DNA of 64,000 nucleotides, from NCBI RefSeq assembly GCF_025961835.1, contig NZ_JAOQOK010000001.1, forward strand, positions 3,286,001 to 3,350,000, given 5' to 3'. Made by a program: the position numbers and the translations under genes. Under the pieces are notes generated by a model, which ran no database searches, was not told the origin of the DNA, and saw only the letters and a program-made list of their open reading frames with translations. This document shows positions 1-8,654 of the stretch, in pieces (the first letter of the stretch is position 1; the number at the start of each line of letters is the position of its first letter). The DNA comes from Sphingobium sp. B2D3C (lineage in GTDB: Bacteria; Pseudomonadota; Alphaproteobacteria; Sphingomonadales; Sphingomonadaceae).

Positions 1-99
1 GGCGTTACCAAGGTCGTGTTCGATCGTGGTGGCTTCCTCTTTCATGGTCGCGTGAAAGCGCTGGCCGATGCCGCTCGTGAAGGCGGACTGGAGTTCTGA
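1..99 (+). CDS. rplR: 50S ribosomal protein L18, C-terminal end (partial)
   Basis: The window opens inside this gene. The 32 remaining residues, ending in [11 protein letters not shown] before TGA at 97-99, match the C-terminal tail of bacterial L18, the 5S-rRNA-binding protein of the large subunit. The position directly before rpsE is the normal spc-operon order (rplR, rpsE, rpmD). The stop overlaps the ATGATG start region of rpsE, so the two genes are probably translationally coupled. The N-terminal part lies outside the window. Confidence 0.9.
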   Translation, partial: GVTKVVFDRGGFLFHGRVKALADAAREGGLEF

Positions 100-101
100 T
101 G

Positions 102-845
102 ATGGCAGACGAAAACACCACCGGTGAGGGCAATCAGCCCGAGGCTGTTCTCGCGCCCGAGACCACGCCCCAGGACGTGTCGGGTGTGGCCGCCGAGCCG
201 CAGCAGCAACAGCGCCGTGGCCGTGGCGGCCGCAGCGGTGGCGATCGGGATCGTGGCGGCCGTGGCCGTCGTGACGACCGTCGCGGTCGTGGCGGTGAGG
301 ACGACAATGGCGAGGAATTCGTCGAGAAGCTCGTCCACATCAACCGCGTCTCGAAGACCGTGAAGGGCGGCAAGCGCTTCGGCTTTGCTGCACTCGTGGT
401 TGTGGGTGACGGCAAGGGTCGTGCCGGCTTCGGCCATGGCAAGGCTCGTGAGGTTCCTGAGGCGATCAGCAAGGCGACCGCCGCTGCCAAGAAGGCAATG
501 GTTCGCGTTCCGCTCAAGGAAGGCCGCACGCTGCACCATGATGGTCGCGGGCACTTCGGCGCCGGCAAGGTGACCGTTCGTACCGCGCCGGCAGGCACCG
601 GCATCATCGCCGGCGGTCCGATGCGCGCTGTGTTCGAGAGCCTTGGTGTGGCCGACGTGGTGACCAAGTCGGTCGGCACGTCGAACCCGTACAACATGAT
701 CCGGGCGACGTTCGCGGCTCTCACCGAGCAGACCAGCCCCAAGTCGGTCGCTCAGCGTCGCGGCAAGAAGGTCGCTGACCTGCTTCGTCGCGGTGGCGCC
801 TCTGCCGAGGTCGCTGCGGCTGACGCCGAAGCGATTGCGGAGTAA
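102..845 (+). CDS. rpsE: 30S ribosomal protein S5 with RGG-rich N-terminal extension
   Basis: S5 of the small ribosomal subunit, involved in decoding accuracy. The S5 core begins near residue 73 ([19 protein letters not shown]) and runs through the typical [20 protein letters not shown] and [10 protein letters not shown] segments. At 247 residues it is about 80 longer than usual S5. The first 70 residues are an acidic leader, then a glutamine run, then an arginine/glycine block resembling an RGG box (about residues 36-65); a short Ala/Glu tail ends the protein. Two adjacent ATGs (99 and 102) are possible starts; GGAG at 90-93 is better spaced for 102. It overlaps or abuts the rplR stop and is followed after 5 bases by rpmD. 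The extension is real open frame, not a start error, because no other start lies close to the core. Confidence 0.95.
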   Translation: MADENTTGEGNQPEAVLAPETTPQDVSGVAAEPQQQQRRGRGGRSGGDRDRGGRGRRDDRRGRGGEDDNGEEFVEKLVHINRVSKTVKGGKRFGFAALVVVGDGKGRAGFGHGKAREVPEAISKATAAAKKAMVRVPLKEGRTLHHDGRGHFGAGKVTVRTAPAGTGIIAGGPMRAVFESLGVADVVTKSVGTSNPYNMIRATFAALTEQTSPKSVAQRRGKKVADLLRRGGASAEVAAADAEAIAE

Positions 846-850
846 CTGAC

Positions 851-1030
851 ATGGCGAAGATCAAGCTGAAGCAGATCGGTTCCCCGATCCGCCGTCCGGC
901 CTCTCAGGAGAAGATCCTGATCGGCCTCGGCCTGGGCAAGATGAACCGTGTCGTCGAGCTCGAGGACACGCCGGAAGTGCGCGGCGCGATCCGCAAGCTG
1001 CCGCACATGGTGCAGATCGTCGAAGGCTGA
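851..1030 (+). CDS. rpmD: 50S ribosomal protein L30
   Basis: A 59-residue protein ([15 protein letters not shown]... ending HMVQIVEG) with the L30 signature [24 protein letters not shown]30 is a small protein of the large subunit. It starts 5 bases after the rpsE stop, in the normal spc order. In most bacteria rplO follows directly; here a strong hairpin terminator and an oppositely oriented acyltransferase gene intervene, so transcription from the upstream spc promoter probably ends here. The gene is short enough to be missed by simple ORF cut-offs. Confidence 0.96.
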   Translation: MAKIKLKQIGSPIRRPASQEKILIGLGLGKMNRVVELEDTPEVRGAIRKLPHMVQIVEG

Positions 1031-1051
1031 AGCCTTTTACGACCGACATTG

Positions 1052-1098
1052 AAAACGGAGCGCGTAGCCTTGAGGGTTACGCGCTCCGTTTTCGTTTG
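1052..1098. terminator. Perfect 15-bp hairpin, probable bidirectional terminator
   Basis: The arms AAAACGGAGCGCGTA (1052-1066) and its exact complement (1078-1092) enclose an 11-base loop. The stem ends in TTTT on both strands, so it can serve rpmD on the plus strand and the convergent acyltransferase gene ending at 1133 on the minus strand. Confidence 0.85.
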
Positions 1099-1132
1099 TA
1101 GGTAATGCCGAACGCGTACTCGGGAAGGCGGC

Positions 1133-2248
1133 TCAATGGCCGCGCGGGACGGCCGGGCGGGATGATGTTGCCGGAAGAGCCAGAGCGGATGCAGGTGCAC
1201 GCGCTTTGACATGCGGGGCCGGAGCGCTGCGGGGCGCGGGCGCCTTGGTCCGGATGCCCAGGGCCAGTGGGCCGACAACGGGCGTCTTGAGCAGAATGAG
1301 ATGCAGGGCGACCGGGCCGAGCAGCCCCGCGAGAATGCCGACCGGCAGATGAATCGCGAGCGCGTCGATACCGACTGTGTGGAGCGCCATCCGCGCGCCG
1401 GCGGTGGCGAACACATGATAGAGATAGATGGTAAAGCTGAACTGCCCAACCTTGCGTGCATAGGGGTGGTGCGGCCAGCGCAGCAGAATGAGCAGGCTGA
1501 CCGACATGCCCAGCAGCAGCGATGAGGCAATGCTCGTGTTCGGAGAGACGCCGAGCATCAGATAATCATAGAAGGCGCCACTGAAGGCAAGCAATGCAGC
1601 CACGGCGGCCAGCGGGACGATCAGCCGCCCATGCTGCGCGATCCACGCCCAGCTTCGATAGACGCACATGCCGAAGATGAAGAAGGGCGCCAGAACGATC
1701 GCTTGCGGCAGTGCGAAAAGTGTCGGGATGGGCGGGGGCCACAAGGCAAGCAGCAAGGCGCCGGCGAACATTGGCCACTGCCCGCGATGATCGAGTGCGA
1801 TGTCGATCAGGCCGACGACGATGAACAGCGCGAGGATCGCCTGCAAAAACCAGAAGTGCGCATAGGGGAAGATGGCCAGCCCCCACAGGGCTTCGGGCGG
1901 GATGCCGAATCGCGAGCCTTGCATGTAGGCAACCGATCCGAACAGGACGGCAGCGATCAGGCCAGGGAGCGCGATCCGCCGCGCCTTGCCGCGCAGAAAG
2001 TCGCGCATATGCCCTCGCGTGGGCGGACGCAGGCAGTAGATGAAGCCGGCGACGAAGGCGAAGGCCGGCATCCGGAAGCTGGCGCCCAGATCGACGATGA
2101 ACCGCGCGGGGTGCCCGTCCTCGATTCGCAGCCCGCTGTCGGTCTGCCCCACGACATGGAAGGCGACGAGGAGAACGGTCGCGATAATGCGCAACTCGTC
2201 AATGGAGCCGGGCGCGCTCGGGCGCGACTGATCACGAGCGTTAACCAT
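1133..2248 (-). CDS. Acyltransferase 3 family integral membrane protein
   Basis: About 371 residues with many hydrophobic segments. The N-terminal RIIATVLLVAFHVVGQ carries the helix-borne histidine typical of acyltransferase 3 (OafA/NodX-like) proteins, which transfer acetyl or other acyl groups onto surface sugars or lipids at the inner membrane. The ATG at 2248 is preferred: AGGG lies upstream, whereas the longer frame would need a TTG at 2293. A proline/alanine-rich cytoplasmic tail ends the protein. It stands alone, reversed, between rpmD and rplO, where no gene is expected, flanked by hairpins on both sides. The substrate is unknown. Together with the glycosyltransferase-like gene and flippase nearby it suggests surface polysaccharide work. 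Confidence 0.8.
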   Translation of the reverse strand: MVNARDQSRPSAPGSIDELRIIATVLLVAFHVVGQTDSGLRIEDGHPARFIVDLGASFRMPAFAFVAGFIYCLRPPTRGHMRDFLRGKARRIALPGLIAAVLFGSVAYMQGSRFGIPPEALWGLAIFPYAHFWFLQAILALFIVVGLIDIALDHRGQWPMFAGALLLALWPPPIPTLFALPQAIVLAPFFIFGMCVYRSWAWIAQHGRLIVPLAAVAALLAFSGAFYDYLMLGVSPNTSIASSLLLGMSVSLLILLRWPHHPYARKVGQFSFTIYLYHVFATAGARMALHTVGIDALAIHLPVGILAGLLGPVALHLILLKTPVVGPLALGIRTKAPAPRSAPAPHVKARAPASALALPATSSRPAVPRGH

Positions 2249-2475
2249 GTAAAGCCCTACAGCGAATGACTTTTCGAGCCTTCGCACTTGCAAAATTTGT
2301 GAATGCCGGGGTTCCGCTTAACCATGAGGCTTGTCACGCCGATAGCGCCGAGCCGTGTGCAGGACGCGAAGGACGGAGATCGGCCGAGACAGATTCTATG
2401 GGGTGACAAAGCAAAGTGCGGCGGCTATGGGCCGCACTTTCCACCAGCGCGACAACAGCGAAAGCGAGTGCACTT
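2249..2475. promoter_or_regulatory. Divergent spacer between acyltransferase and rplO with leader hairpin
   Basis: This spacer must hold the rplO promoter, and probably that of the reversed acyltransferase gene. A perfect 10-bp inverted repeat, AAAGTGCGGC at 2413-2422 and its complement at 2431-2440, lies 36 bases before the rplO ATG. On the plus strand no T run follows, so it looks like a leader or processing hairpin rather than a terminator. No consensus promoter could be assigned by eye. Confidence 0.45.
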
Positions 2476-2958
2476 ATGAAGCTGAATGAACTCAAGGATA
2501 ATGCCGGCTCCCGCAAGGGCCGGATGCGCGTCGGCCGTGGTATCGGCTCGGGCAAGGGCAAGACTGCCGGTCGCGGCCAGAAGGGTGCCAAGGCACGTTC
2601 GGGCGTCGCCATTAACGGTTTCGAGGGCGGCCAGATGCCGCTCCACATGCGTCTGCCGAAGCGCGGCTTCAACAACATCTTCCGCAAGGACTATGCGGTC
2701 GTGAACCTCGGCATGGTCCAGAAGGCGATCGACGCCGGCAAGCTCGACGCGGCCGCGACCATCGACCAGGCGGCGCTGCGCGCGGCCGGCATTTCGCGCG
2801 GCGGCAAGCATGGCGTGCGTCTGCTCGCCAAGGGCGAACTGACCACCAAGGCGAACTTCGCCGTGGCCGGCGCCTCCAGCGCTGCCATCGAGGCGGTCGA
2901 AAAGGCTGGCGGCAAGGTCGAGATTCTCGCCAAGGCTGCACCGGCCGAGGCCGCATAA
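2476..2958 (+). CDS. rplO: 50S ribosomal protein L15
   Basis: A 160-residue protein starting [15 protein letters not shown], with the glycine-rich RNA-binding stretch [20 protein letters not shown] and [18 protein letters not shown] that define L15, an assembly protein of the large subunit. The ATG at 2476 is chosen because it gives the standard L15 N-terminus; an in-frame start at 2416 would add non-homologous residues through the leader hairpin. It is displaced from rpmD by the reversed acyltransferase gene, so it probably begins a separate transcript with secY and adk. Confidence 0.96.
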   Translation: MKLNELKDNAGSRKGRMRVGRGIGSGKGKTAGRGQKGAKARSGVAINGFEGGQMPLHMRLPKRGFNNIFRKDYAVVNLGMVQKAIDAGKLDAAATIDQAALRAAGISRGGKHGVRLLAKGELTTKANFAVAGASSAAIEAVEKAGGKVEILAKAAPAEAA

Positions 2959-2990
2959 TCTCCTTGATCGGGAGACAGGCCTGACTGTGA

Positions 2991-3043
2991 GCTTGCATAG
3001 CCGACCCCTCCCGCCGATATGGGCGGGTGGGGTCGCTTGCATA
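2991..3043 (+). repeat. Imperfect palindrome flanked by a 9-bp direct repeat (rplO-secY spacer)
   Basis: A 34-base stem-loop (3002-3035, arms pairing CGACCCC-type sequence with one mismatch) is bounded by GCTTGCATA at 2991-2999 and again at 3035-3043. A small palindrome between short direct repeats resembles a miniature insertion with target duplication, though chance or a transcription-processing hairpin is equally possible. It lies 116 bases before secY. Confidence 0.5.
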
Positions 3044-3158
3044 TGCCATCATATGGTCAGGCACCGCTATTCGACAGGCGCCGGTCAGACGTCTAAGGGA
3101 TAAGGCTGTTCGTCCCCCAAATCCTGGGCGAGCATCATTTTCGGGATTGCAAGCGATC

Positions 3159-4526
3159 ATGGCATCACGCGCCGACCAAATGGCAGCCAATCTGAGCCTC
3201 GCTAACTTCGGCCAGGCAACAGAACTCAAGAAGCGGATCTGGTTCACGGTGGGTGCGCTCATCGTCTTCCGCTTTTTCTCGTTCGTCCCGCTCCCCGGTG
3301 TCGATCCGACCGTGCTGGCCCAGCTCTATCAACAGACGCAGGGCGGCATTCTCGACATCTTCAATACCTTCTCCGGCGGCAGCCTGCAGCGCATGAGCCT
3401 CATCGCGCTCGGCATCATGCCCTATATTACCGCCTCCATCGTCGTGCAGCTCGGCTCGTCGCTCTCGCCCAAGCTGGCTGCGATCAAGAAGGAAGGCGAA
3501 GCCGGCCGCAAGAAGCTCAATCAGTATACCCGCTATGGCACGGTCGGCCTCACGGCGATCCAGGGCTATTTCATTGCCGTCGGGCTCGAAGCCTATGGCG
3601 CGCAATCCGGGCTGCAGGCCGTGGTCGACCCCGGCATGTTGTTCCGCATCAGCGCGGTCATCTCGCTGATCGGCGGCACGATGTTCCTGCTGTGGCTGGG
3701 TGAGCAGATCACCAGCCGCGGCATCGGCAACGGCATCTCGCTGATCATCATGGCCGGCATCGTCGCACAGTTGCCGGTGACGCTCACCAACCTCTTCGAA
3801 TCGGGCCGTACCGGCTCGATCTCGGGTCTGGTCATCCTTGGCATCATCATCGTCGGCCTCGGCCTCATCGCGGGCATCTGCTTCGTCGAGCGCGCCCAGC
3901 GCCGCGTGCTGATCCAGTATCCCAAGCGCCAGACCAAGCAGGGCGTGATGCAGGCGGACCGCAGCCACCTGCCGCTGAAGATCAACACCGCCGGTGTGAT
4001 CCCGCCGATCTTCGCCTCGTCGCTGCTGCTGCTGCCGCTCACCATCACGCAGTTCTCCGGCGCGGGTGCCAATGCATCGACCGGCGCGTGGGGCGACTTC
4101 GTGCTGTCGATCAACCAGTATCTGTCGCACGGCACGCCGCTCTACATGGCGCTCTATGGCGCAGGCATCATCTTCTTCTGCTTCTTCTACACCGCGGTGG
4201 TCTTCAACCCGGAAGAGACTGCGGAGAATCTCAAGCGCAACGGCGGTTTCATTCCGGGCATCCGTCCCGGCAAGAACACCGAGAACTATCTCGATTACGT
4301 GCTGACGCGGATCACGGTGATCGGTGCCATCTATCTGGCGCTGGTCTGCCTGATCCCCGAGTTCGCCATCGCCCGTGCCGGGATTCCGTTCTATCTCGGC
4401 GGCACGAGCCTGCTCATCGTCGTCAACGTGACCGTGGATACCGTGACGCAGATCCAGAGCCATCTCATCGCCCACCAGTATCGCGACCTCATCAAGAAGG
4501 CGCGTCTGAAGGGCCGGATGCGCTGA
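3159..4526 (+). CDS. secY: Preprotein translocase subunit SecY
   Basis: The central channel subunit of the Sec translocon in the inner membrane, which works with SecE, SecG and SecA. The 455 residues carry about ten membrane segments. They include the plug-region sequence GGSLQRMSLIALGIMPYITA and the cytoplasmic loop RTKQGVMQADRSHLPLKINT with GVIPPIFASS. The ATG at 3159 gives the usual N-terminus (ASRADQMAANLSLANF); the frame stays open upstream to 3027 but that part is not SecY-like. It follows rplO after a 200-base spacer containing a palindrome. A hairpin lies immediately after its stop. Confidence 0.96.
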   Translation: MASRADQMAANLSLANFGQATELKKRIWFTVGALIVFRFFSFVPLPGVDPTVLAQLYQQTQGGILDIFNTFSGGSLQRMSLIALGIMPYITASIVVQLGSSLSPKLAAIKKEGEAGRKKLNQYTRYGTVGLTAIQGYFIAVGLEAYGAQSGLQAVVDPGMLFRISAVISLIGGTMFLLWLGEQITSRGIGNGISLIIMAGIVAQLPVTLTNLFESGRTGSISGLVILGIIIVGLGLIAGICFVERAQRRVLIQYPKRQTKQGVMQADRSHLPLKINTAGVIPPIFASSLLLLPLTITQFSGAGANASTGAWGDFVLSINQYLSHGTPLYMALYGAGIIFFCFFYTAVVFNPEETAENLKRNGGFIPGIRPGKNTENYLDYVLTRITVIGAIYLALVCLIPEFAIARAGIPFYLGGTSLLIVVNVTVDTVTQIQSHLIAHQYRDLIKKARLKGRMR

Positions 4527-4528
4527 GC

Positions 4529-4548
4529 CGGCCGGGGCAACCCGGCCG
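4529..4548 (+). other. GCAA-capped hairpin directly after secY
   Basis: An 8-bp perfect stem CGGCCGGG/CCCGGCCG closed by the tetraloop GCAA begins 3 bases after the secY TGA. There is no T run, so a role in mRNA stability or partial attenuation between secY and adk is more likely than full termination. Confidence 0.6.
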
Positions 4549-4584
4549 CAGGCTTATCCTTCTTGTGAATTTTGGGGGAGTGAC

Positions 4585-5232
4585 ATGAACATCATCCTGC
4601 TGGGACCGCCCGGCGCCGGCAAGGGCACTCAGGCGCAGCGTCTGGTCGCTGCGCGTGGCATGGTTCAGCTCTCGACCGGCGACATGCTGCGGGCGGCGGT
4701 GAAGGCCGGCACCCCGGTAGGTCTCAAGGCGAAGGCGGTGATGGATGCCGGCGAGCTCGTCTCGGACGAGATCGTCTCGGGAATCATCGGCGAAGCGCTG
4801 GACCAGCTCGCACCGGATGTCGGCGTGATCTTCGATGGCTATCCGCGCACGGCGGCCCAAGCCGAGAGCCTGGACGTGCTGCTGGGCGCGCGCAACCGTC
4901 AGCTCGATCATGTCATTGAACTGGCGGTCGACGAGGATGCACTGGTCGACCGGATCACCGGCCGCTTCACTTGCGCAAGCTGCGGTGAAGGCTATCATGA
5001 TCGGTATAAGACACCGAAGATCGAGGGCGTTTGCGATCGGTGCGGGAGCACCGAGTTCAAGCGGCGGCCCGATGACAATGAGGAAACGGTGCGCACCCGC
5101 ATGGCCGAGTATCGCGCGAAAACAGCGCCGATCCTGCCAATCTATGAGGAACGCAACATCGTCAGCCGGGTTGACGGCATGGCGGATATCGATGAGGTGT
5201 CGAACGCGATTGTGACCATTCTCGATCGCTGA
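4585..5232 (+). CDS. adk: Adenylate kinase with zinc-type lid
   Basis: It interconverts AMP and ATP with two ADP in the cytoplasm. The 215 residues carry the P-loop GPPGAGKGTQ (7-16), the AMP-site STGDMLR and FDGYPRT motifs, and a long lid with four cysteines at 130, 133, 150 and 153 (CASC...CDRC). This is the metal-binding lid found in Gram-positive and many alphaproteobacterial enzymes. GGGGGAG lies a few bases before the ATG. Its place after secY is the common spc-operon arrangement. Downstream, 5239-5256 forms a short 7-bp hairpin (CCTCGTT/AACGAGG) without a T run. Confidence 0.96.
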   Translation: MNIILLGPPGAGKGTQAQRLVAARGMVQLSTGDMLRAAVKAGTPVGLKAKAVMDAGELVSDEIVSGIIGEALDQLAPDVGVIFDGYPRTAAQAESLDVLLGARNRQLDHVIELAVDEDALVDRITGRFTCASCGEGYHDRYKTPKIEGVCDRCGSTEFKRRPDDNEETVRTRMAEYRAKTAPILPIYEERNIVSRVDGMADIDEVSNAIVTILDR

Positions 5233-5290
5233 TCCTCCCCTCGTTCGCAAACGAGGCTGGTGCGCTGGGCGCAAATAGGACGGAGCGATA

Positions 5291-6484
5291 GTGGTGACGG
5301 GGATCGAAGCGCGGGTGATAAGCCTTCTGGATGACGGAAGGCGCCGCTACGATCCGGTGAAGCCTGTCATCCGGTCCCATCTCGCGCGCCGCTTCCCTCG
5401 CCAGGCCCAGACGCGGATTCTGTTCATCTATGCCGATGATCAGATCGCCTGGCCGCAAATCTACCCTTTCTATCATGACGCGGATCGCTTTGCCCGACAG
5501 GGCTATGCGTTCCGCGCCGTGCCTTATCCGGCGGAAAATGCGGAGCATCTGATCAAGGATGCGTCTGCCATCCTGATCCAATCCTTTTATGTGTTGCCGG
5601 ATGGCGAGCTCGAGCGCGTGTTGGAGCGGGTCAAGTCCGCCAATCCGCACGCGCCCATCACCTATCTCGACTGGTTCGCGCCGACCGATGTCCGCTTTGC
5701 CGACCGGGTCGCGGATTATGTCGATCTCTATGCCAAGAAATCACTGATGCTGGAACGCGATCATTATCGCGTCGCCCAAGCAGCGCACACCAACCTCGCG
5801 GCTTATTACGGCAACAAGGCGGGGCTGATTGTGGACGAGCCAAACTGGCGCTGTCGGCCGGACATCGTCGACCGGCTCGTGCTGGCGCCGGCTTTTGCGA
5901 CCGCGCCAGTGCTGCTCAAGGCGTTCGAACAGCGTCAGGCGATCCCCAGCGGTCCCCGCCCCATCGACGTTCATGCGCGCTTCGCGCTCGCACCTGCGCA
6001 GTTGCACGCCGAGGGGCGGGTGGACGCGGGTGAGCGCACCCATTGGTATGTAATCATGCGCCGCGAGGCCGAGCAGGCCGTGCGAGCCCTCGCTGCGCGC
6101 CATCAGGTGGCGTGGCAGGGCCGGGTCGATCGGGCTGCGTTCATGAGCGAGATGGACCAGTCCCAGCTGTGCTTCAGCCCGTTCGGTTTTGGCGAGATCT
6201 GCTGGCGCGATCTGGAGGCGGTGCTGACCGGCGCCGTGCTGGTGAAGCCCGACATGAGCCATCTGGAAACCTTCTGCGACATCTACCGGGCCGGGGAAAC
6301 CTATGTGCCGGTGCGTTGGGATTTGTCGGACCTGGAGGATGTCGTTGCGGACTTGCTCAAGCGGCCCGACGAATGCCGGGCCATTGCCGAGCGTGCCTTC
6401 GCTGCGATCAAGAGACATCTTGATGGCCCCAAGCTCGAAACGCTACTGCAGCGATTGACGGCAGGGGCCGCCTCGGCCGGCTAA
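5291..6484 (+). CDS. Glycosyltransferase-like protein (GT-B type C-terminal region)
   Basis: A 397-residue soluble protein. The N-terminal half has a Rossmann-like pattern (RILFIYADDQIAWPQIYPFY). The C-terminal segment FSPFGFGEICWRDLEAVLTG, with VLVKPDMSHLETF, resembles the donor-sugar binding region of GT-B glycosyltransferases, where a conserved Glu contacts the nucleotide sugar. The exact family and sugar are not recognisable. The start is GTG (5291 or 5294) after AGGACGGAG. It sits between adk and rpsM, tail-to-tail with the flippase gene 9 bases away, and is probably involved in surface glycan synthesis. Assignment rests on motif resemblance only. Confidence 0.6.
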   Translation: MVTGIEARVISLLDDGRRRYDPVKPVIRSHLARRFPRQAQTRILFIYADDQIAWPQIYPFYHDADRFARQGYAFRAVPYPAENAEHLIKDASAILIQSFYVLPDGELERVLERVKSANPHAPITYLDWFAPTDVRFADRVADYVDLYAKKSLMLERDHYRVAQAAHTNLAAYYGNKAGLIVDEPNWRCRPDIVDRLVLAPAFATAPVLLKAFEQRQAIPSGPRPIDVHARFALAPAQLHAEGRVDAGERTHWYVIMRREAEQAVRALAARHQVAWQGRVDRAAFMSEMDQSQLCFSPFGFGEICWRDLEAVLTGAVLVKPDMSHLETFCDIYRAGETYVPVRWDLSDLEDVVADLLKRPDECRAIAERAFAAIKRHLDGPKLETLLQRLTAGAASAG

Positions 6485-6493
6485 GCCTGCCTT

Positions 6494-8020
6494 TTATTGC
6501 TCGGATAGTCCTGGCTGGGGCCTTTTGAACCGTCCCAGCTTGCGCAGGACGCCGCTGAAGATGGCGATCAGATCCGTTTCCGGCCCGGCGGGCCGTCCGC
6601 GCAGGATCCACACGCCCAGATGGCAGGCGATATAAGCCACCCCGCCCACCGCAATCGTCGCCAGCAGGCCGGACACGCTGTGCGCGACATGGGTGGGCAA
6701 GGCCATCTTGAAGGCGATCACTCCTGCGCACATGCCGCCCACGGCGACAAAGGTGCGCGCGCAGCCGAGAAACTGACGGCGGATGCTGACATGCACGATC
6801 TGCTTGGCGAGCAGCATGTTGAGCAGGACAGAGGCAAGGGTGGACAGCACGCGCGCCCCGAGCAGCCCCGTTATGCCGAACAGCAGAAGCCCGGTGATGA
6901 TAAGCGGCACGCGGAATGCAAAGGTCATGAGATCGCGAACGAACAGCGCGCGGGTCGCGCCCATTGCCATCGCGAGCGGCGCGGTAGCGGTGACCAGATT
7001 CTCGAACGCGAAGGTAAAGGCCAGCACTTGCATGATCGGGATGATCTCGATCCATTTCGGGCCGAGCAACACATGAACGAACATGTCGGCAACCAGACCG
7101 AAGCCGGCGCCGGCCGGCACGCAAACCGCGAAAATGACGGTCAGCGTGCGCTGATAGGCTGCGGCGAGCCGGGCGGGATCATGCCGAACCGCGGTGAGAC
7201 CGGGAAACAGCAGCCGGATGAGCGGCGTTGAGAGCTCGCGCGTGGGCATCCGCGCCTTCTCATCGGCATAGCTGTAAAATCCGACTTCGCGCTGCCCCAG
7301 AACACCGCCCAGCACGAGACTGTCGATGCGCGCGTTGACGGTCGTCAGCACGGAACTGAAGGTCATCCAGATCGAGAAGGACCAGATCTCGCGCACCTTC
7401 GAGAGCCTGAGGCGCGGCAGATAGGGCGCATAGAGATGCGTGACCACTACGCTCAGGAACTGCATCAACACGATCGGGATCACGATCGCCCAATAGGTCT
7501 GGTACAGATAGGCGATCACGACCGAAGCAGTGACGGCCGCCACGCGCGTTACGACCCCCGCGATCGCGTCCGGTGCGAAGGAGAGCTGCTTCTGGATCAT
7601 CGGCCAGCGGGCACTGTAGAAGCCGCTGATGAAGGCCTGCCCCGCAAGCGCAAGCATGATCGGCGCGAGACGACTGTCGTCATACATGGCCGCGACCGGC
7701 CAGGCTGCCCCGGCCAGCAGCAGCGTGAGCATCATCGCACGAATGAAACCCAGCGTGAACGCGCTGTGGAAGTGATCGTCCTCGATATCGTTGATCTGGA
7801 TGAGCGCCTCGGACAGCGGCATGGAGGTCAAGGCCGTTACGACCGCGCTGACCCCCAGTGCAATGGCGACCAGGCCGAAGTCTTCCGGCATCAGCAGGCG
7901 CGCCAGCACGATCGACGAGGCGAAGGAGACTAAGTTGATGATGACCTGCGACGTCATCACCCAGCCGGCCCCCTTCACGAGTCGCGTGGTCACCGAGGAT
8001 GTGGGAGCGCTTTGGGACAT
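6494..8020 (-). CDS. Polysaccharide/oligosaccharide flippase (Wzx-like)
   Basis: A 508-residue integral membrane protein with roughly 12-14 hydrophobic segments. The N-terminal VKGAGWVMTSQVIINLVSF and ARLLMPEDFGLVAIA are typical of the lipopolysaccharide-biosynthesis flippase family of the MOP superfamily, which moves lipid-linked oligosaccharides across the inner membrane. The ATG at 8020 (MSQSAPTSS) is selected because the frame upstream to 8335 is proline/arginine-rich and unlike the family; no good ribosome binding site is visible. It is convergent with the glycosyltransferase-like gene and lies reversed in the ribosomal gene block. The transported glycan is unknown. Confidence 0.85.
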   Translation of the reverse strand: MSQSAPTSSVTTRLVKGAGWVMTSQVIINLVSFASSIVLARLLMPEDFGLVAIALGVSAVVTALTSMPLSEALIQINDIEDDHFHSAFTLGFIRAMMLTLLLAGAAWPVAAMYDDSRLAPIMLALAGQAFISGFYSARWPMIQKQLSFAPDAIAGVVTRVAAVTASVVIAYLYQTYWAIVIPIVLMQFLSVVVTHLYAPYLPRLRLSKVREIWSFSIWMTFSSVLTTVNARIDSLVLGGVLGQREVGFYSYADEKARMPTRELSTPLIRLLFPGLTAVRHDPARLAAAYQRTLTVIFAVCVPAGAGFGLVADMFVHVLLGPKWIEIIPIMQVLAFTFAFENLVTATAPLAMAMGATRALFVRDLMTFAFRVPLIITGLLLFGITGLLGARVLSTLASVLLNMLLAKQIVHVSIRRQFLGCARTFVAVGGMCAGVIAFKMALPTHVAHSVSGLLATIAVGGVAYIACHLGVWILRGRPAGPETDLIAIFSGVLRKLGRFKRPQPGLSEQ

Positions 8021-8285
8021 GAAAAAGGGGCTCTGATTCGGAAACGGGCGACAGGGCGGCGGGCTGGAAGGCTCATAAGAACCCGGTAGGGGTTTTGATA
8101 CTGTTAAAGAGGCGGTCCGTTCCGGCCTGCCGTTGACAGGGCACGAGCGTTGCAGTAACGACCGCCGTTCCCAATGCGACAAGGTCAACGGCAGCGCGAG
8201 CGAGCGCTCGCCGTGCTTTGCGCGTCCGGGTTCAACGCTACGAGATAGGGTGCCCGCCAGAGCATCCTGTGGAGCAGGAGGATAT
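8021..8285 (+). promoter_or_regulatory. rpsM upstream region with promoter candidate
   Basis: This is the spacer between the divergent flippase and rpsM genes. TTGACA at 8133-8138 is followed 17 bases later by TAACGA (8156-8161): a perfect -35 with a poor -10, 125 bases before the rpsM ATG. A new promoter is expected here because the upstream genes run the other way. AGGAGG at 8276-8281 is the rpsM ribosome binding site. Confidence 0.4.
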
Positions 8286-8654
8286 ATGGCACGTATTGCG
8301 GGGGTCAACATCCCGACCAACAAGCGCGTGATCATCGCGCTGACCTACATCCATGGCATCGGTCCCCGGACCGCCGTGGGCATCGCCGACAAGCTCGGCA
8401 TCGATCACAGCCGCCGGGTTCAGGACCTGACCGACGCGGAAGTGCTGCAGATCCGTGAAACGATCGACGCCGACCTGACGGTCGAGGGCGATCTGCGTCG
8501 CGAAACCGCGATGAACATCAAGCGCCTGATGGATCTGGCCTGCTATCGCGGCCTGCGTCATCGCAAGGGGCTGCCGGTCCGTGGCCAGCGCACGCACACC
8601 AATGCGCGCACCCGCAAGGGCAAGGCCAAGCCGATCGCCGGCAAGAAGAAGTAA
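8286..8654 (+). CDS. rpsM: 30S ribosomal protein S13
   Basis: A 122-residue protein beginning [15 protein letters not shown], with the helix-two-turn-helix [17 protein letters not shown] and the basic tail [17 protein letters not shown] of S13, a head protein of the small subunit that contacts the P-site tRNA. A strong AGGAGG lies 5 bases upstream. It is the first gene of the alpha-operon part of this block, separated from adk by two polysaccharide genes and from rpsK by an unusually long 492-base spacer. Confidence 0.97.
   Translation: MARIAGVNIPTNKRVIIALTYIHGIGPRTAVGIADKLGIDHSRRVQDLTDAEVLQIRETIDADLTVEGDLRRETAMNIKRLMDLACYRGLRHRKGLPVRGQRTHTNARTRKGKAKPIAGKKK

Noticed and set aside
3165..4475. 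436-codon minus-strand frame
   Set aside because: Exactly antisense to secY and composed of Asp/His/Arg-rich repeats expected from the complement of a membrane protein.
8021..8335. Upstream extension of the flippase to 8335
   Set aside because: The added residues are Pro/Arg/Ser-rich, overlap the rpsM start region and are absent from flippase relatives.
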